The notes below the pieces were generated by a model. That model saw only the letters and a program-made list of their open reading frames with translations. It was not told the origin of the DNA and did not search any database. Both the position numbers and the translations under genes were made by a program. DNA of 64,000 bases from Ursus arctos (lineage: Eukaryota; Chordata; Mammalia; Carnivora; Ursidae). Where the stretch lies: the NCBI RefSeq assembly GCF_023065955.2, contig NW_026623089.1:36734767-36798766 (forward strand), in the 5' to 3' direction. Shown here piece after piece: positions 1 through 11,885 of this stretch (position 1 is the first letter of the stretch; every line of letters begins with the position of its first letter).

Positions 1-861
1 CTGGTTTAAAGAGTGAAATAACTCAAAGGTTTTGTTACAAAAAGCCCAGCAGCTCTGTACCTCTTGCCCGCTTCCGGGAGTCAACCACTTGTACCTTTTT
101 TAGCTGATTATTTCATATTTATCTCTGTATTTCTACAAAGCACACTGTATTGCTAGTTCCTGTCTTTTCAGTTTTCAGTTTTAGGTATTATCCATTGACT
201 TCTTGATGTGGAGGCTGAGATTCTAGCCCTCTTTCTACTTCCTCACCTTGGGTGAACTCACGCATCCCTTCACATCTCCAAATACAGTTATGGTCTATTA
301 TTTTTGGATCAATATTCAGTGCATATATTATTTTGACCATGTGAACACTATTTGTAATGGAGCCATTTCATAAATTGAGTGAATTAATTTTCCTTCTTGC
401 ACTGTTTTTGATCCTGGAATTAATAACTGCTTTCCTTTTTGTTTACTCTTCTTCTGTAGTAATTACTAATGCAACACTACATTTTGCCTCAGATGTAGGT
501 ATCTCCTCTCAATATGCTCATACAAATTAGGATTTTACAGAGTAGGTTTTCTCAAGAAAGTTGTTCCTGGAGCCTTCTGACCTGCTCTAATCTAGAGAGG
601 CTGCCTTCTCAGCTTGCTGACACCACATCCTGGGAATCTCCATCACCTTCCTCTAACTTTGGGTTTCCTGGATCCTTCCTCTTCTTCTCTTTTGGCTTGC
701 TGCCTTATTTGGTAAAGCCGATCCTCTTGGAGCTTCCTGAAGAAGGTTGTGTGGGAGAAACATTGGAAAGTGTTGAAGAGGGATGGTGCAAGGGAGGGGA
801 AATCATGCATGTAAAATAATAATATATCCCAACAAAAGAGGAGTGTGGGCTGTGTGGCCCT
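1..861. other. unassigned AT-rich non-coding sequence
   Basis: No repeat family, exon or RNA gene was recognised here. The open frame at 514-819 has no domain, no low-complexity explanation and no recognisable family, so I do not treat it as a gene. Confidence 0.5.
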
Positions 862-1005
862 CTCTTTCCAGTGGTGTGCACTTGGACATGTTCCTTGACA
901 TCTCCATGTCTCTTTCTCTACCTATAAAATCACAATTGTAATACTAACTATCTCATAGTTTCTGGCACATAATGAGTGCTGTATGAGCATTGACCATATT
1001 CTCAA
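862..1005 (+). repeat. MIR SINE fragment
   Basis: The order of motifs follows the core and 3' part of MIR: a 'cttggacatgttccttgac' stretch, then 'ctacctataaaatcac' (consensus: cctcatctgtaaaatgg), then 'ctcatagtt', then 'ctggcacataatgagtgct'. It is strongly diverged, as expected for this ancient tRNA-derived SINE. The assignment rests on visual motif matching. Confidence 0.6.
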
Positions 1006-1394
1006 CCTCGACTGTGTATACACAACAAAGAATAGGGTACCAACAAGTTTATTAACACACTGGCTTCATTGCAGAATGACCTAGCTGGCCCATTTCAATG
1101 GCATTTTTTTGAGGCTGATCAGATCGTCTGGAGAAGGCAGTATGACCTCCTGCATGGTGACAGAAAGACTGGCTGCCAGAAATTTGGGGCCCGAGATGGG
1201 AAAGAAGCCTGGGTAGATGGAGGATCTGAGCATTCAGTATATGAATTTTGACTTAATCTCCTTATTTTCAGTATGTTACTGTCACCCTAACTCCACGTAC
1301 TGTCACCTGGCCCAGACACCTCCTTTCTTCCAGTATCTTATCTCAGTGTCTCAGGGCTGTGAGGAGTGGGATAAAAAAGGGAGCTAGCATCTCC
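1006..1394. other. unassigned non-coding sequence
   Basis: Nothing recognised. The 60-codon frame starting at 1069 shows no known domain. Confidence 0.4.
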
Positions 1395-1530
1395 TGAGGG
1401 CCCATAGTACACCAGATACTAGATGTTAAAATGGCTATTTCACTTAATTTTTGAACCTCAATTTTGTCAACTATAAAATGAGGACGAAGTACCAATATTG
1501 CAGAGTTCTTATAAAAATGAATTTTAAAGT
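1395..1530 (+). repeat. possible MIR fragment
   Basis: 'gaacctcaattttgtcaac' followed by 'tataaaatgaggacgaag' resembles the MIR segment 'cctcagtttcctcatctgtaaaatgagg'. The flanks are too diverged for a firm call. Confidence 0.4.
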
Positions 1531-3214
1531 GTCTTGGGTATTATTTGGTATCATCTATATTTCATAAATTGCATTTCTTATTATTATCTTCATAAAAATC
1601 ATCCACTATTGTTAGTAATATTCTTTCTGAATGTTTGACTGATAGATAAAATGTGGTTTGCATAAGACAACTGATGGAGCCAGTATCAGACCTTCAGTGG
1701 ACAACAAGTCCATCCCTAAATGCCATTCGCTCATTGTTCATCACGGATTTACGAGGTCCTCTCCCATTCTAGGCCTGGGCAGTAGAGGTTTCTGCTCTCA
1801 TGGAGCACAAAGTACAGAGAGTAAACTTATAAATGCATTAAATGTCATAGGAAAATTGATAAAAATATCCGTGGAAGGGACTGATTTTACATGGTTTTGG
1901 GAGAGAGGGGGTGTCACTTATGGTTCACTTGGGCTCAATCTTGAGACATGTTAGTGTTTGCTCACTGGAAAGGATTGGGAGAAGTACATTCTGAGTAGAG
2001 GGACAAGCATGGATAAAGGCCAAGAAGCATAAAATTGCCAGATCATCAGCATCTATGGAATGTAAAATATCAGTAGAGCTTGAGAAAATTGGACTAGGCA
2101 ATTCTTGATGCCAAGAAAGGAGTTGGAATTATATCTTGTAGGCCATGGGGAGCCATTGATGGATTTTAAACTGGAAAGTACATAAGCCAGTTTTGCAACA
2201 ATATTTTAAGCCAAAATAATGTAATATATTCCCATGTTAACAAAGCAAAAAGTACGTATTTAGGAATGAAAGATTCAGTTGTGTAGTGCAGGTAGTGGTA
2301 GTTTCTGTTAGTGTTGTCTGTACCCTTCTCTTCCTGAGGAGGACAGTTTGGCTGTATGGTCTCAGTGTGTGATAGGATATTGTCAATGAGAAAGTGTCAC
2401 TTCAGGGTGTGAGGACAGAATGCCAGAACCCCTAAATTCCTGAATGAGGAGAGGCTGAATCTGCCACCTCAACCCCACTGCAGTGGTCCCAAATTCAATT
2501 TCTTTTAATAAACATTGTTTTCAACTCTTATTGAAAGATCCAAAGTCCAAATCTTCTCTGAGGGCTGAGATGAAGACTCATGGGATGAGTCTTTCTTCAT
2601 TCTGACTTATCTGTTAACCTGCTCTCATTCACCTCTTAACTCTCTAAAAATTGCTGAAATGTCTTTTTCAGTAATGGACTTTCTCTTCATTAGTATACAT
2701 TCATACCATTTTTATATTCATTATATCTTAATATTTACTTAAGTTTCACCTTCTTGAACTTAAAGTCTGGTTTTTCTTTTTCGAAAGGTTCATTTTGTCT
2801 ATAGTGGGCGTAATTGTAAGAGCATGGCCTGGAAGTAGGGAGACCTTTCCAGAGAGTATTGGTTGACCTTTCCAGACAGTATTGATTCCAGAGAGGTGAA
2901 ATGGTGGGGGGCCTGCATCAAGGGGAACAGTGGGTGTGGAAAGAAAGGAAAGACCCCGAGATGTCAGTAAGCCGCTCTCACAGATTTGGTGTGGGAGTCT
3001 AGGGAGAGGTAGGAATGTAAGGTAACTGCCAGATTTTAGACATGGGTTTATAGCAAAACAGGAGGAAAAGTGAGTTTGAAGCAGAATATAAGGAGATAAA
3101 TTTTGAATGTGAATTTGTAGCACTATAAATATTTGGTCAAAATGTTTGTCTAAAACTGGTGCCTAAGAAGGATGAACAGAAAAAAATATGGATTCTTGAG
3201 TCATCAACATATGA
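1531..3214. other. unassigned non-coding sequence with old-repeat character
   Basis: No exon recognised. Around 1725-2200 the text ('tctgctctcatggagcacaaagt', later 'gtaggccatggggagccat') resembles an abundant ancient mammalian repeat of the 'gctgccctcatggagctta' type, but I cannot name the family. It contains a 23-bp tandem duplication, listed separately. Confidence 0.4.
2842..2887. repeat. 23-bp tandem duplication
   Basis: Two adjacent copies (2842-2864 and 2865-2887) begin GACCTTTCCAGA and end GTATTGRTT. They differ at two positions only. It looks like a small local duplication and no larger array is present. Confidence 0.85.
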
Positions 3215-3890
3215 CTTTTAGGCATAGTATATTGTGTCAGGCATCCCCCGGACTACCCTCAGGTTCAATGACTCACCAGAAGGACTTGCAGAACTCAGAA
3301 AAGCTGTTACACTCATGGTTATGGTTTATTACAGTGAAAGGAGGAGATAAAAGTCAGCAAAGGCAAGAGCTATGAGGGCAGAGTCCAGGTATGAGCTTTT
3401 AGTTCTTCTTTCCAGTGGATCCCCACAGCGATGTGTGACAATACATATGGAGGATTGCCAGCCAGGGAATTTCACCATGGTGTCCAGGTTTTTTTTTTGG
3501 GAGGGGTGTGGGGAGGGTGTTGGTCACTTAGGCACAGGGTGCCCATATGACTGATCTTACTTACTCTACTTCCAGCCTCTCCAGAGGTCAGATGACCCAA
3601 GACCCACGCCATAGATCACATTGTTTGCATAAACTATCTGGCATGGCCCAAGGCCCCAGGAAAAGCAGACACTTGTTAGGTAGGATATTCTAAGGGCATA
3701 GAGGTTATCTTCCAGGAGGCAGGCAAGGGTCAGACCTTTCTTTGGAAGGTGAAGGGTTTGAGGATCCCAGATCTCCTGAATCAACCCTTTTCCTGCACAC
3801 ATGGGGTTGGATGAAATCACTGGGATGGCTATGCGGGATGAAAGAAAGGGCCCTGGGCAGGACTGTAGAGCACCCCAACCTCTCAAGGAG
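3215..3890 (-). repeat. ancient LTR-like repeat, family not assigned
   Basis: The segment contains 'acttgcagaactcagaaaagctg', 'tggtttattacagtgaaagg' and 'gatgtgtgacaatacatatgg'. This is a well-known interspersed-repeat wording in mammals. Read on the minus strand it gives a terminal region with a poly(A)-signal-like AATAAACC followed by a 'tgagttctg' stretch, as in an LTR. A second short copy of the same family seems to lie at 21298-21450. I cannot name the family with confidence. Confidence 0.45.
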
Positions 3891-4861
3891 AGTCAGAGAA
3901 AGTGGATCTCACAAAGGGGTTTGGGAGGAACGTCAGAGAGGTAGGAGGACAGCCTAGAAAGAATATTGTCCCAGAAGCTGAGGAGCAGGAAATACCAAGG
4001 AAAACATAACAAATGGGACAGGGAATTCAGGTAAGAGAATGACTGCACAAACAGACCCATTGGATTTAGCAATCAGGGGGTGAGTGGCATTTTTAATAGA
4101 CTGTTTTCATTGGAGTGGTTGGGGAAGCCTGACTTGCAGCCTGGAAATGCTGGGAGGTAGAGACAGGGAATGCAGACAAATATTTTGAGCTGCTTGACTG
4201 TGAAGGGAAGGCGAGTGATAAGGTGGCAGCTAGAAGGGAATAGCAGGTCAAGAAACGTATTTATTTAACCATGGAAACATGGGAAGACAAGTATGTTTAT
4301 AGATTGTGGGAAAGAAGCTGGAAACAGGAGTGGTTGTGAGACAAAGGGAGGGAGAGAGATGACTTGAACACATGGGTGGGAAGGCATGAGCGGGAGGAAA
4401 CACTGAGAGCAGGGCTCCTTTAGGGAAAGGGAGAGGGGTCTGGCTGCCAAACAGAGCTGAGATGCGTACGAAGTTATTAACTGATCTATTAAATCATCAA
4501 GTTCAGGCTGGAAAGTGGAGGCCAGCGTTTGAATTCCATAGAGTGGGTGTGCGGGGATGAGGAAGTGAGAAGGGTGTAAGGATAGCTGGTTATGATAAAG
4601 GGGCTGTTGGGAATTTAGCTAAGCTATGCCATGGTATTGCTGCCTTGGTATCCTTTTTGTTTGACCAGGGGCCTGCAGAGACCTTACATGGACACGAAAG
4701 CTACTCCCTCCGCCCCCTCCCCAAAAAGGCTTCAACGTCATGGAAATTCATAAGATGATCAACTTCAGGGCCAGTTTAATCAAGAGACTCCAGGTCTGTT
4801 TCTGTGCTGGTCTCTCACTTAGGCTGTCATCTGTTTGTAGGATTAATTACTTTTTTTTTTT
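3891..4861. other. unassigned G-rich non-coding sequence
   Basis: This is purine-rich text around 3900-4450 ('gggagggagagagatg', 'ggaagcctgacttgcag') with the character of a degenerate ancient repeat. No exon or domain was recognised. Confidence 0.35.
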
Positions 4862-5526
4862 TAGTTTTAATTAAAAAATTTTGTTAAAAGACCTATAACA
4901 TAAAATTCACCATCTTACCTTTTTTAGGTGTACAGTTTGGTGGCATGAAGTATATTCGCATTGCTGTGCAGCCGTCACCCCCATCCAGCTCCAGAGCTCT
5001 TCTCATTTTTCAAAACTGAAACTCTGCCCCCATTAAATAACAGCTTCTCATTTCTCCCTTCCCCAGCCTTGGCAGCCACCATTCTACTTTCTGTCTCTGC
5101 GAATTGAACTACTCTAGGAACCTTATAAGTGGAACCATACAGTATTAGTCTTTTTGTGACTGGCTTATTTCAAGGACCATTATGTCCTTAAGGGTCATCC
5201 ATATTGGAGCATGGGTCAGAATTGCGTTCCTTCTTAAGGCTGAATAATATTCCATGGGTTGTATATACCACATTTTGTTTATCTGTTCATCATTGATGGG
5301 TGCTTAGGTTGCTTCCACCTTTTGGCTATTAGTGAATAGCGCTGCTATGAACATAGGTATCCAAATGTCTGTTTGAATCCCTGCTTTCATTTCTTTTGGA
5401 CATATACTCAGAGGTGGAGGTGCTGGGTCATATGGTAATTGTATGATTAATTTTTTGAGGAACCACCAGACTTTTCTATAGTGGCTGCACCATTTTAGAT
5501 ACTCATCAACTGTGGGCTTAATTCTT
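4862..5526 (-). repeat. ancient LINE-1 (L1M-type) 3' region
   Basis: The plus strand reads as antisense L1 3' UTR and ORF2 C-terminus. Markers are 'gtgactggcttatttca', 'gctgaataatattccatggg', 'cattgatgggtgcttagg', 'ttggctattagtgaatag' and 'gtgctgggtcatatggtaa'. The poly(T) tract near 4853 marks the element's 3' end. A younger L1 is inserted at its right edge. Confidence 0.75.
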
Positions 5527-5999
5527 TTTGTTTTTGAAGTTTTTATTTTAATTCCAGTTAGTTTATATACAATGTTATATTAATTTCTGGTACAATATAG
5601 TGATTCAACACTTCCATAATCATCTGGTGCTCACCATAAATGCACTTCTTAATCCCACCTATTTCACCCATACCCCACCCCCCACCTCTGCTCTGGTGAC
5701 CATCAGTGTATTCTCTATGGTTAAGAGTCTGTTTCTTGGTTTGTCTCTCTCTTTTTTCCCCTTTGCTTGTTTGTTTTGTTTCTTAAATTCCACATATGAG
5801 TGAAATCATATGGTATTTGTCTTTCTCTGACTGACTTATTTTGCTTAGCATATATTCTTTAGCTCCATCCATGTCATTGTAAATGGCAAGATTTCATTCT
5901 TTTTTAATGGCTGAATAATATTCCATTATCTCTCTATATTATATATATAATATATAATATATACAATATATATATAATATATACAATATACAATATGTA

Positions 6000-6065
<66 letters not shown>

Positions 6066-6320
6066 CACTTCTTCTTTATCAGTCCATCAATCTGTGGACA
6101 CGTGTGCTGCTTCCAATTTCTTGGCTATTGTAAATAATGCTGCTATAACCATCGGGGTGCATGTATTCCTTTGAATCAGGAATTTTTGTATTCTTTGGAT
6201 AAATACCCAGTAGTGTGACTGCTGAATTGTAGGGTAGTTCTCTTTTTAACCTTTTGAGGAACCCTCATACCATTTTCCAGAGTGGCTGCACTAGTTTGCA
6301 TTCCTGTGGGCTTAATTCTT
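5511..6320 (-). mobile_element. 5'-truncated carnivore L1 with 16-bp target-site duplication
   Basis: L1 body is about 5527-6304. It is flanked by exact copies of TGTGGGCTTAATTCTT (5511-5526 and 6305-6320), the hallmark of target-primed reverse transcription. On the plus strand it reads as antisense 3' UTR ('tagtgattcaacacttcc', 'gtgaccatcagtgtattct', 'cacatatgagtgaaatcatatgg') followed by antisense ORF2 C-terminus ('ggataaatacccagtagtgtg', 'ccagagtggctgcac'). It is truncated within ORF2, so no protein is encoded. It inserted into or beside the older L1 just upstream. Confidence 0.93.
5936..6062. repeat. (TA)n microsatellite inside the L1
   Basis: Imperfect TATA-rich text (interrupted by 'caata' units to about 6010) passes into an uninterrupted (AT)n run to 6056. 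It sits at the point of the L1 where the related copy at 14940-14965 reads 'ttgtatatacatatacacac'. The array therefore probably expanded from that L1-internal seed. Confidence 0.95.
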
Positions 6321-8562
6321 AAACTGTTTTCCTCCTGGTGGCAAATGTTCCAGGCTTTACCTCTCCATATTCTGATGCCAGAGGAAGGGCAGAGTCTCTT
6401 TGTTCAACATTCCCAGCAGTAGTTATGAGACATACACTGCTTGGGCCGCTTAGGTCACATGGCTGAACTAACCCTGAAAGCTAATCACTGGTACAGAGAA
6501 TGGAGTAAACCGGCGGGCTTCAGACTATCTGGCCCACCCTTGTACTGGAGGTGGAGTCAACATCCCCATAAGCTTGAGCTTCAAGTGGGGGACCACTTAA
6601 AAAAGAATTCAGGCCTCCAGTTAGATCAGGTAAAAAGGCATTTTCATGTACATATGTGTTGTGGAACCAGTCTCCTAAAATCTGAATTCTTTTTACCCTG
6701 CCACATTCTTTTTGTCTCCTTGCTTAACTGAAGCATGGATATTTCTCTGACATTTGGAGCCCAATGATGCAGGATTGTTAGCAAAAGGCTGACGTGTTTG
6801 AACACATGGTTTTCTTTTATTAGCTTTACAATGGAAGGGGAACTTTTGCCAAACGCCAAGACTTTTCTTCACAGTTTGTCATCTACAATGGGAGGAGAAG
6901 GCATGTTGGCCAGGTTCCCCTGGTCTCAAAAACAGAAAGAGAACTGTATTTTAGTCCTTTGACTGCTGTTTGTTTACTGCTGGTGGATGGCAACTTCCAG
7001 ACTCCAGGCTAAAGAGTTGCATGCTTTTTTGAGAGGCCCTGGCTGGGCGGCATGGGCTACCTTCCCACAGTCACCTGGATGATTTAAGATTTCATTAGGA
7101 AAGAGGCTGTAGATGCCGGTTCCCAGGTCCACATGCAAACAAAGATTCAAAGGAAAAGGCCTTGGAAACAGATCTGCCTGGTTCTTTTAAAAACAAAATG
7201 TCAGTTGGTTATAGCCAACTTCCAGCCCATTTCAAAGGTTTCACTGTTAATCAGGACCTGCTCTGTGAAAACAAATTTTCTTGTGAAAATTCAGACTCTG
7301 CCGTTACTCTCCCAGCCTTGGCAGAGGGAGCATGAAGCCCCAATATGCAGTAAGGTGTAGGTCCCACTGAAGCACTTCACTGCTCCAGGGCCTCTGGTTA
7401 CCAGCCTGGTACCTTCCTGCCTGTCTCGGAGGCCTGGGCTAGCCCAGGACATAATGACCTGAGAGCCACCCCACAGAGGTGTGTGTACACATGGGGTCCC
7501 TCTCTCCCCACTTAGGCTGGGCAGGCAGGCCTGCTCAGTGCATCCTGCTCTGGGGGGCAGCCTCTTTTTTCCTTTTGAGAATGAAGACCTCAGATTTTGG
7601 GATGCCCAGGCCCCTCATCAGTGGCTAGGGGCATCTGCCAGGTTGACTAAGTCCGAGAGGAGCCAAGACAGAGTCTGGCTCATGCTTTCTTTTGTTCCAT
7701 ATTCCCAGGCTTCCTGGCTGTCAGGTTACATAGGTGCTCGCCAGTGGCAGGCCCTAAATAGCCCTTGGGGCGTCTCCATGCAGGGACACAGCCAGGGCTG
7801 GTGCTTGGACTGTAGGTATGTGGGCCTCCTGACTTTGGCCCAGGGCCTTGAAGAGGGGACTTACTTGCCTTCTGTTGAGGGGGGGCCAGGATGCTTTGAC
7901 CTCTAAGCTGCTGGCACAGTAGCCTTGGCTTTGTGTGGCTCCGGGAAGACGGGCCTTTCTTCACCGAGGCCTCCCAGGACAGCAGAGAAACTGTCCCAGT
8001 CCCGTTTCCCACCCTCTGAAAGCGGGGACTTTGATTTCCCTGGGTGTTGCAGCCTCTTCTTGTTTCAGCAGGAGAATCCTGTGCGTTTGATCTAAATCTG
8101 GTCTCCTGCTGGAGAGACCCAAACAATCTCAGTCAAAACAGTATTAACAGGAAACCTGTCTATTAAGGCCAGGAATGCAACCAAAATAGCTCCAAGACTT
8201 TAATTCTGATAGCAGCACCATTTGGGGGAGTCCTTTACCTGAGGGAAACAGTAAGTGGAACTCTGCCCCCAAATACGTTGGCCTACAGGGCCTTGTGGAG
8301 CACAGGGGGCATGGGGCTGCTGGGCTGCCTGGCGTATCTGAGAATGGACAGTTGGGGATTCCAGGGACTGGCCTGGGCCACCTGGAGAGCCACACAAGCA
8401 AAAAGTTTTTTTCCACTGAGTGAACTGACCGGAAGGTATTTTTGTTTGGTGGAGGTAATTGAGAATTTTAGGAGGAAAACAAATCCTGTTGTTTTTCAAA
8501 GCACTTTATGCCACTGTGGAATATTTATGAACCCAAAACACAACAAAGAAAAAAAAAATCAC
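6321..8562. other. GC-richer unique non-coding sequence, no gene recognised
   Basis: This is one of the longest stretches here without a recognisable repeat. GC content rises between about 7400 and 8400. Open frames of 90-148 codons (for example 7481-7906 plus, 7680-8126 minus) overlap on both strands and show no domain, signal peptide or family resemblance, so they are probably chance frames. It could hold regulatory sequence or an unrecognised non-coding exon. Confidence 0.4.
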
Positions 8563-8683
8563 CTAAGGGCACATGCCTGGTCAGCTCAGTTGGTGGGGTG
8601 TGTGACTCTTGATCTCAGGGTTGTGAGTTCAAGCTTCACGTTGGGTGTGGAGCCTACTTAAAAAAAAGATTAAAAAAAATCAC
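8551..8683 (+). mobile_element. short-form Can-SINE
   Basis: tRNA-Lys-like SINE with a GGGCACATGCCTGGTCAGCTC head and 'gggttgtgagttcaagc' at the B-box position. It has a short body and an A-rich tail. Direct repeats AAAAAAAATCAC at 8551-8562 and 8672-8683 fit a target-site duplication. It lacks the CT-rich domain of the longer elements. Confidence 0.85.
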
Positions 8684-8901
8684 TTCTAATCTTGTAATAC
8701 AGAGAGAACTGCAGTGAATGCTTTGTGGGAATTTTCTGTGTTTCTTTTATTCATATGCACGTGCAGGTCTGCGTGTGCACACCTCACCCCCCACACTTTT
8801 TAATGGTTTGGGGGACTCCTGTTTTAGTCTTTTGACCACCCATTTTCCTCTTGCTACATGGAGTCACTGCTGCCAGCCTCCAAAGTTATTCTTTACATAA
8901 G

Positions 8902-8942
8902 CATACGTACATAAGCAATACATAATTGCTTATGTACGTATG
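8902..8942. other. perfect hairpin, 18-bp arms and 5-nt loop
   Basis: Left arm CATACGTACATAAGCAAT (8902-8919), loop ACATA (8920-8924), right arm ATTGCTTATGTACGTATG (8925-8942). The arms are exactly complementary. It lies between a short SINE and an old L1 fragment and matches no repeat I recognise. It could extrude as a cruciform. It is too short for a typical pre-miRNA unless the stem extends with mismatches. Confidence 0.97.
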
Positions 8943-9000
8943 TATTTTTGTATTTTTTTATGTTTCATATGCAAGTGGTAGGATAGCAAAATACTTTTCT

Positions 9001-9400
9001 GGATTTTTTTTTTTTTTAAACTTAACACTGTATCTTGGAGAGCCTTTCATTCAGTATGTATGGATCTGCTTCATTCTTTTAAAAAATTGCATAATGTTCC
9101 ACTGTTGGATTGCATCATCATGTATTCAGTCCCCTATTATGAATATTTAGATTGTTTCCACACTTTTGATGTTTAAGAAAATGCCATTTCTCACTTCCTG
9201 GCAGTGGCATTATTGGGTGAAAGGATTTCTCACGTTGGGGGCGATTGTGGCTTGCTCTCAGTCCCCCCTGCAGTGTAAGCGTGTCCATGTTCCCACACTC
9301 TTGATCACACAGTTTGCTATCACTGTTTTGGAATTTTGCCAATCTCATAAGTGAAAAATATCCCTGTAACTTTACTTTACATTCCTTGTAAGAGATTGAA
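9001..9400 (-). repeat. ancient L1 3' fragment
   Basis: A T-rich tract (9005-9018) is followed by 'cactgtatcttggagagcc', 'aattgcataatgttccac', 'cagtcccctattatgaata' and 'ttagattgtttccacac'. This is the usual antisense wording of an old L1 3' region. It is heavily diverged. Confidence 0.6.
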
Positions 9401-10426
9401 ACTATTCTTGCGTATGTGGAAGCATTTGCATTTTTGTTTCTGTGAACCATGTTATTTGCTTCCTTTTCTGTTGGGCTCTTGGTAGCTCTCTTTCTCTTCT
9501 CTCTCCGAGAACAAGGTTTTTATTTTTTGGCCACCCTTCCTTTACTTCTTCTCAGCCCAAAGAGAAGGGAAGCTAAATAGCCATTCACGTTTCTTTTTCT
9601 TCTTGGTTATCCTCTGCCTTATAGATGATCTGCTTCCTGCAAATATGGCTTCCTGTGTGATTCCTCATCCAGCCTGGTCTCTGATGCAGCCTCCCAGGGA
9701 CCAAACCAGGCCCGGGGGGTTCCTCTCACCAGACAGGCACCCTGCCCTGTGGAAGCGATCAATAATGGATCTTGCACCTCTATTTGGATTCCTCACCCAG
9801 GAGAACTCTGCTCCTGAGATTTTTATTTTTAAAGATTTGCAGCTGCAGAGTGCATTTCTTTTTGCGTTGTCCTGAGTTTGACCTTAAGTGCTTCCAGAAG
9901 AACTTCCTACTTTGTGCTTCATAACTTCGGCATTTTCCCTACTGTTTCGAGGATGGAGTTTACAATTGTGTTTATTGCTTCAACTTCTTGCTTTTGTGTG
10001 ATTTCTTTAAGGCCTAAGGAAAAATGCTGACTTTTCTTCATCTGTTTACATTCTTACTTTCTATGTAATTTTGTGTTATGTACCTCTATAACCACATTAA
10101 TGCTTGTTCAACAAAAATTATCTTCTTTAGAGATGAACAGTATTTCTTCTTGTCTTATAGTTAATAAAGAGCAGTAAGTCCTTTTTTTTTTTTCCTCTAC
10201 AAAGAGCTTTTTTTCTCTATGTTTCCCTTTCTGCTGTAGATAGAAGCCACATATACAGGGTCACAGTCCCATTACACACAACACAGGAAACGGTAAGTGG
10301 CACAAATAAGGTGATATATGTTTATTATAAGAATAAGTGTATGGGATATATCAACCACAAAGAGAACTGTACAAAGCAAGCATATAAACCAATCCTATTC
10401 TTGGGGGGATCCCAAAGGCATATATT
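9401..10426. other. unassigned AT-rich non-coding sequence
   Basis: No gene, RNA or repeat family recognised in this stretch. Confidence 0.4.
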
Positions 10427-10657
10427 AAAAATTGACTCTGGGGCATCTCCATGGCCCAGTCGGTTGAACATCCAACCCTTGGTTTTGGCTCAGGTCATGA
10501 TCTCAGGGTCATGAGATCGAGCCCCACATCAGGCTCTGTGCTCAGTGTGGGGTCTACTTGAGTTTCTCTCTCCCTCTCCCTGTGCTCCCCACTCCCCACA
10601 CTCACACACACACACTCTCTCTCTTTCACATAAATAAATCTTTTTAAAAAATTGACT
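10427..10657 (+). mobile_element. Can-SINE with 11-bp TSD
   Basis: Body 10438-10646 begins 'ctggggcatctccatggcc'. It continues through 'ggctcaggtcatgatctc', a degenerate CT/CA domain and 'cataaataaatctttttaaa'. AAAAATTGACT flanks it at 10427-10437 and 10647-10657. Confidence 0.93.
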
Positions 10658-11678
10658 TTTATTGACTCTTCAAGTTTTGATAGTCTGTAAGCATATTTCA
10701 TGAAAATAGTATAAGATACAGTCCAGTATAGGCCCTCCAACTTCCTAGTTCTTTTATTCCAATTACACATTTTCTAGGCATTATTTCCTTTGCCCAGGAT
10801 TGCTTAATGTTTTATACCAAAGATCTTTAAATAGCATTCCTCAGAAGGTAATTTTATTTTGTTGAGAAACTTCTAACAGTGTACCACAAGCTGGAAAAAG
10901 TGGTATGTCCAGGTGGTAAAAATAATCTAGTTACTTTTGCTGGAAATTCTCATCTGTGGTAGTTGTTGGAGGGCAAAAAAGCTTGAGTTTAATATTATAG
11001 ATTCCATTTCCATGCTGTAGTTCTGGAAAAACCAAGTATTTGCAGAAAGTTTTACTTTATTGAGAGTTTTCTGTCTCCTTATTCAAAGATGCAAAACTCT
11101 AAGGAGCCTGAGATATTTATTAGAAATGTTTTCCTCACCTTCAAGTCTAAATGTGACTGGGTCATCTGAGCTTTGCCTGTGAGTTTTAAATCCCTTACGT
11201 TTATTTCTAGGTATTGGCTTTTTAATTCTATTTTTATTTTAGAAATAACCACAGGGAAAGGAGTGAAGCCTCAGGAGGTGGATGTAGACGCCACCCTGTA
11301 GAAACCACATGACTTCTGCTCTGAGCCCTCTCCCGCCCTCACCCTGCCCCAAACACCCATGAGATTTGAGGACTGACTGTCTTTTTCCATCTCTTTTCAC
11401 TTACTGCAGTTCCTACATTTTGAGGTGTCAGAAGCTAAGAGAGTGTCAGACAGGAGGCCTTCCTCTCACATTCTAATTTTAATTGATTTTATTAATGTGC
11501 TTAAGGTAGCGACTCCTTTGCTTCTGAGTTGGCTGGTTGGATGGTCCAGCCTCCGTGACCTGTCAGAGGACCAGGCTCTGTTTCTTCTGAGCAATGAATG
11601 ATGTCCAGACCTGGCTGAGTTGATCACTGCTAGGGAAAATACTATCTTTATTTGGTCAGTTGGGTATATATATATTTT
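10658..11678. other. unassigned non-coding sequence
   Basis: Nothing recognised. The 11280-11350 part is GC-richer ('gccctctcccgccctcacc'). Confidence 0.4.
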
Positions 11679-11885
11679 TAAAGATTTTATTTATTTATTT
11701 ATTTGAGAGAGAGGGAGAGAAAGAGAGTGTGGGGGAGGGGTTTTGGAGGAGGGAGAGAGAATCTCAAACAGACTCCCCGCTGAGCATGGAGCCTGACTCT
11801 GGGCTCGATCTCACGACCCTGAGATCATGACCTAAGCTGAAATTAAGAGCCAGCTGCTTAACCGATGGAGCCACCCAGGCGCCCC
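11679..11885 (-). mobile_element. Can-SINE
   Basis: Antisense order: 'aaagattttatttatttat' tail, GAGA-rich domain, 'gactccccgctgagcatgg', 'ctgagatcatgacctaagc', and the tRNA-like head ending 'gagccacccaggcgcccc'. No clean target-site duplication is visible; the left flank is TATA-rich. Confidence 0.93.

Noticed and set aside
1069..1251. 60-codon frame as a small gene
   Set aside because: No family resemblance, no conserved start context, and a chance frame of that size is expected.
7481..8126. 141- and 148-codon frames on opposite strands
   Set aside because: They overlap each other, show no domains, no splice context and no recognisable homology.
8902..8942. the hairpin as a microRNA precursor
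   Set aside because: 41 nt is too short for a usual pre-miRNA, and the flanks do not extend the stem by eye. Kept only as a structural finding.
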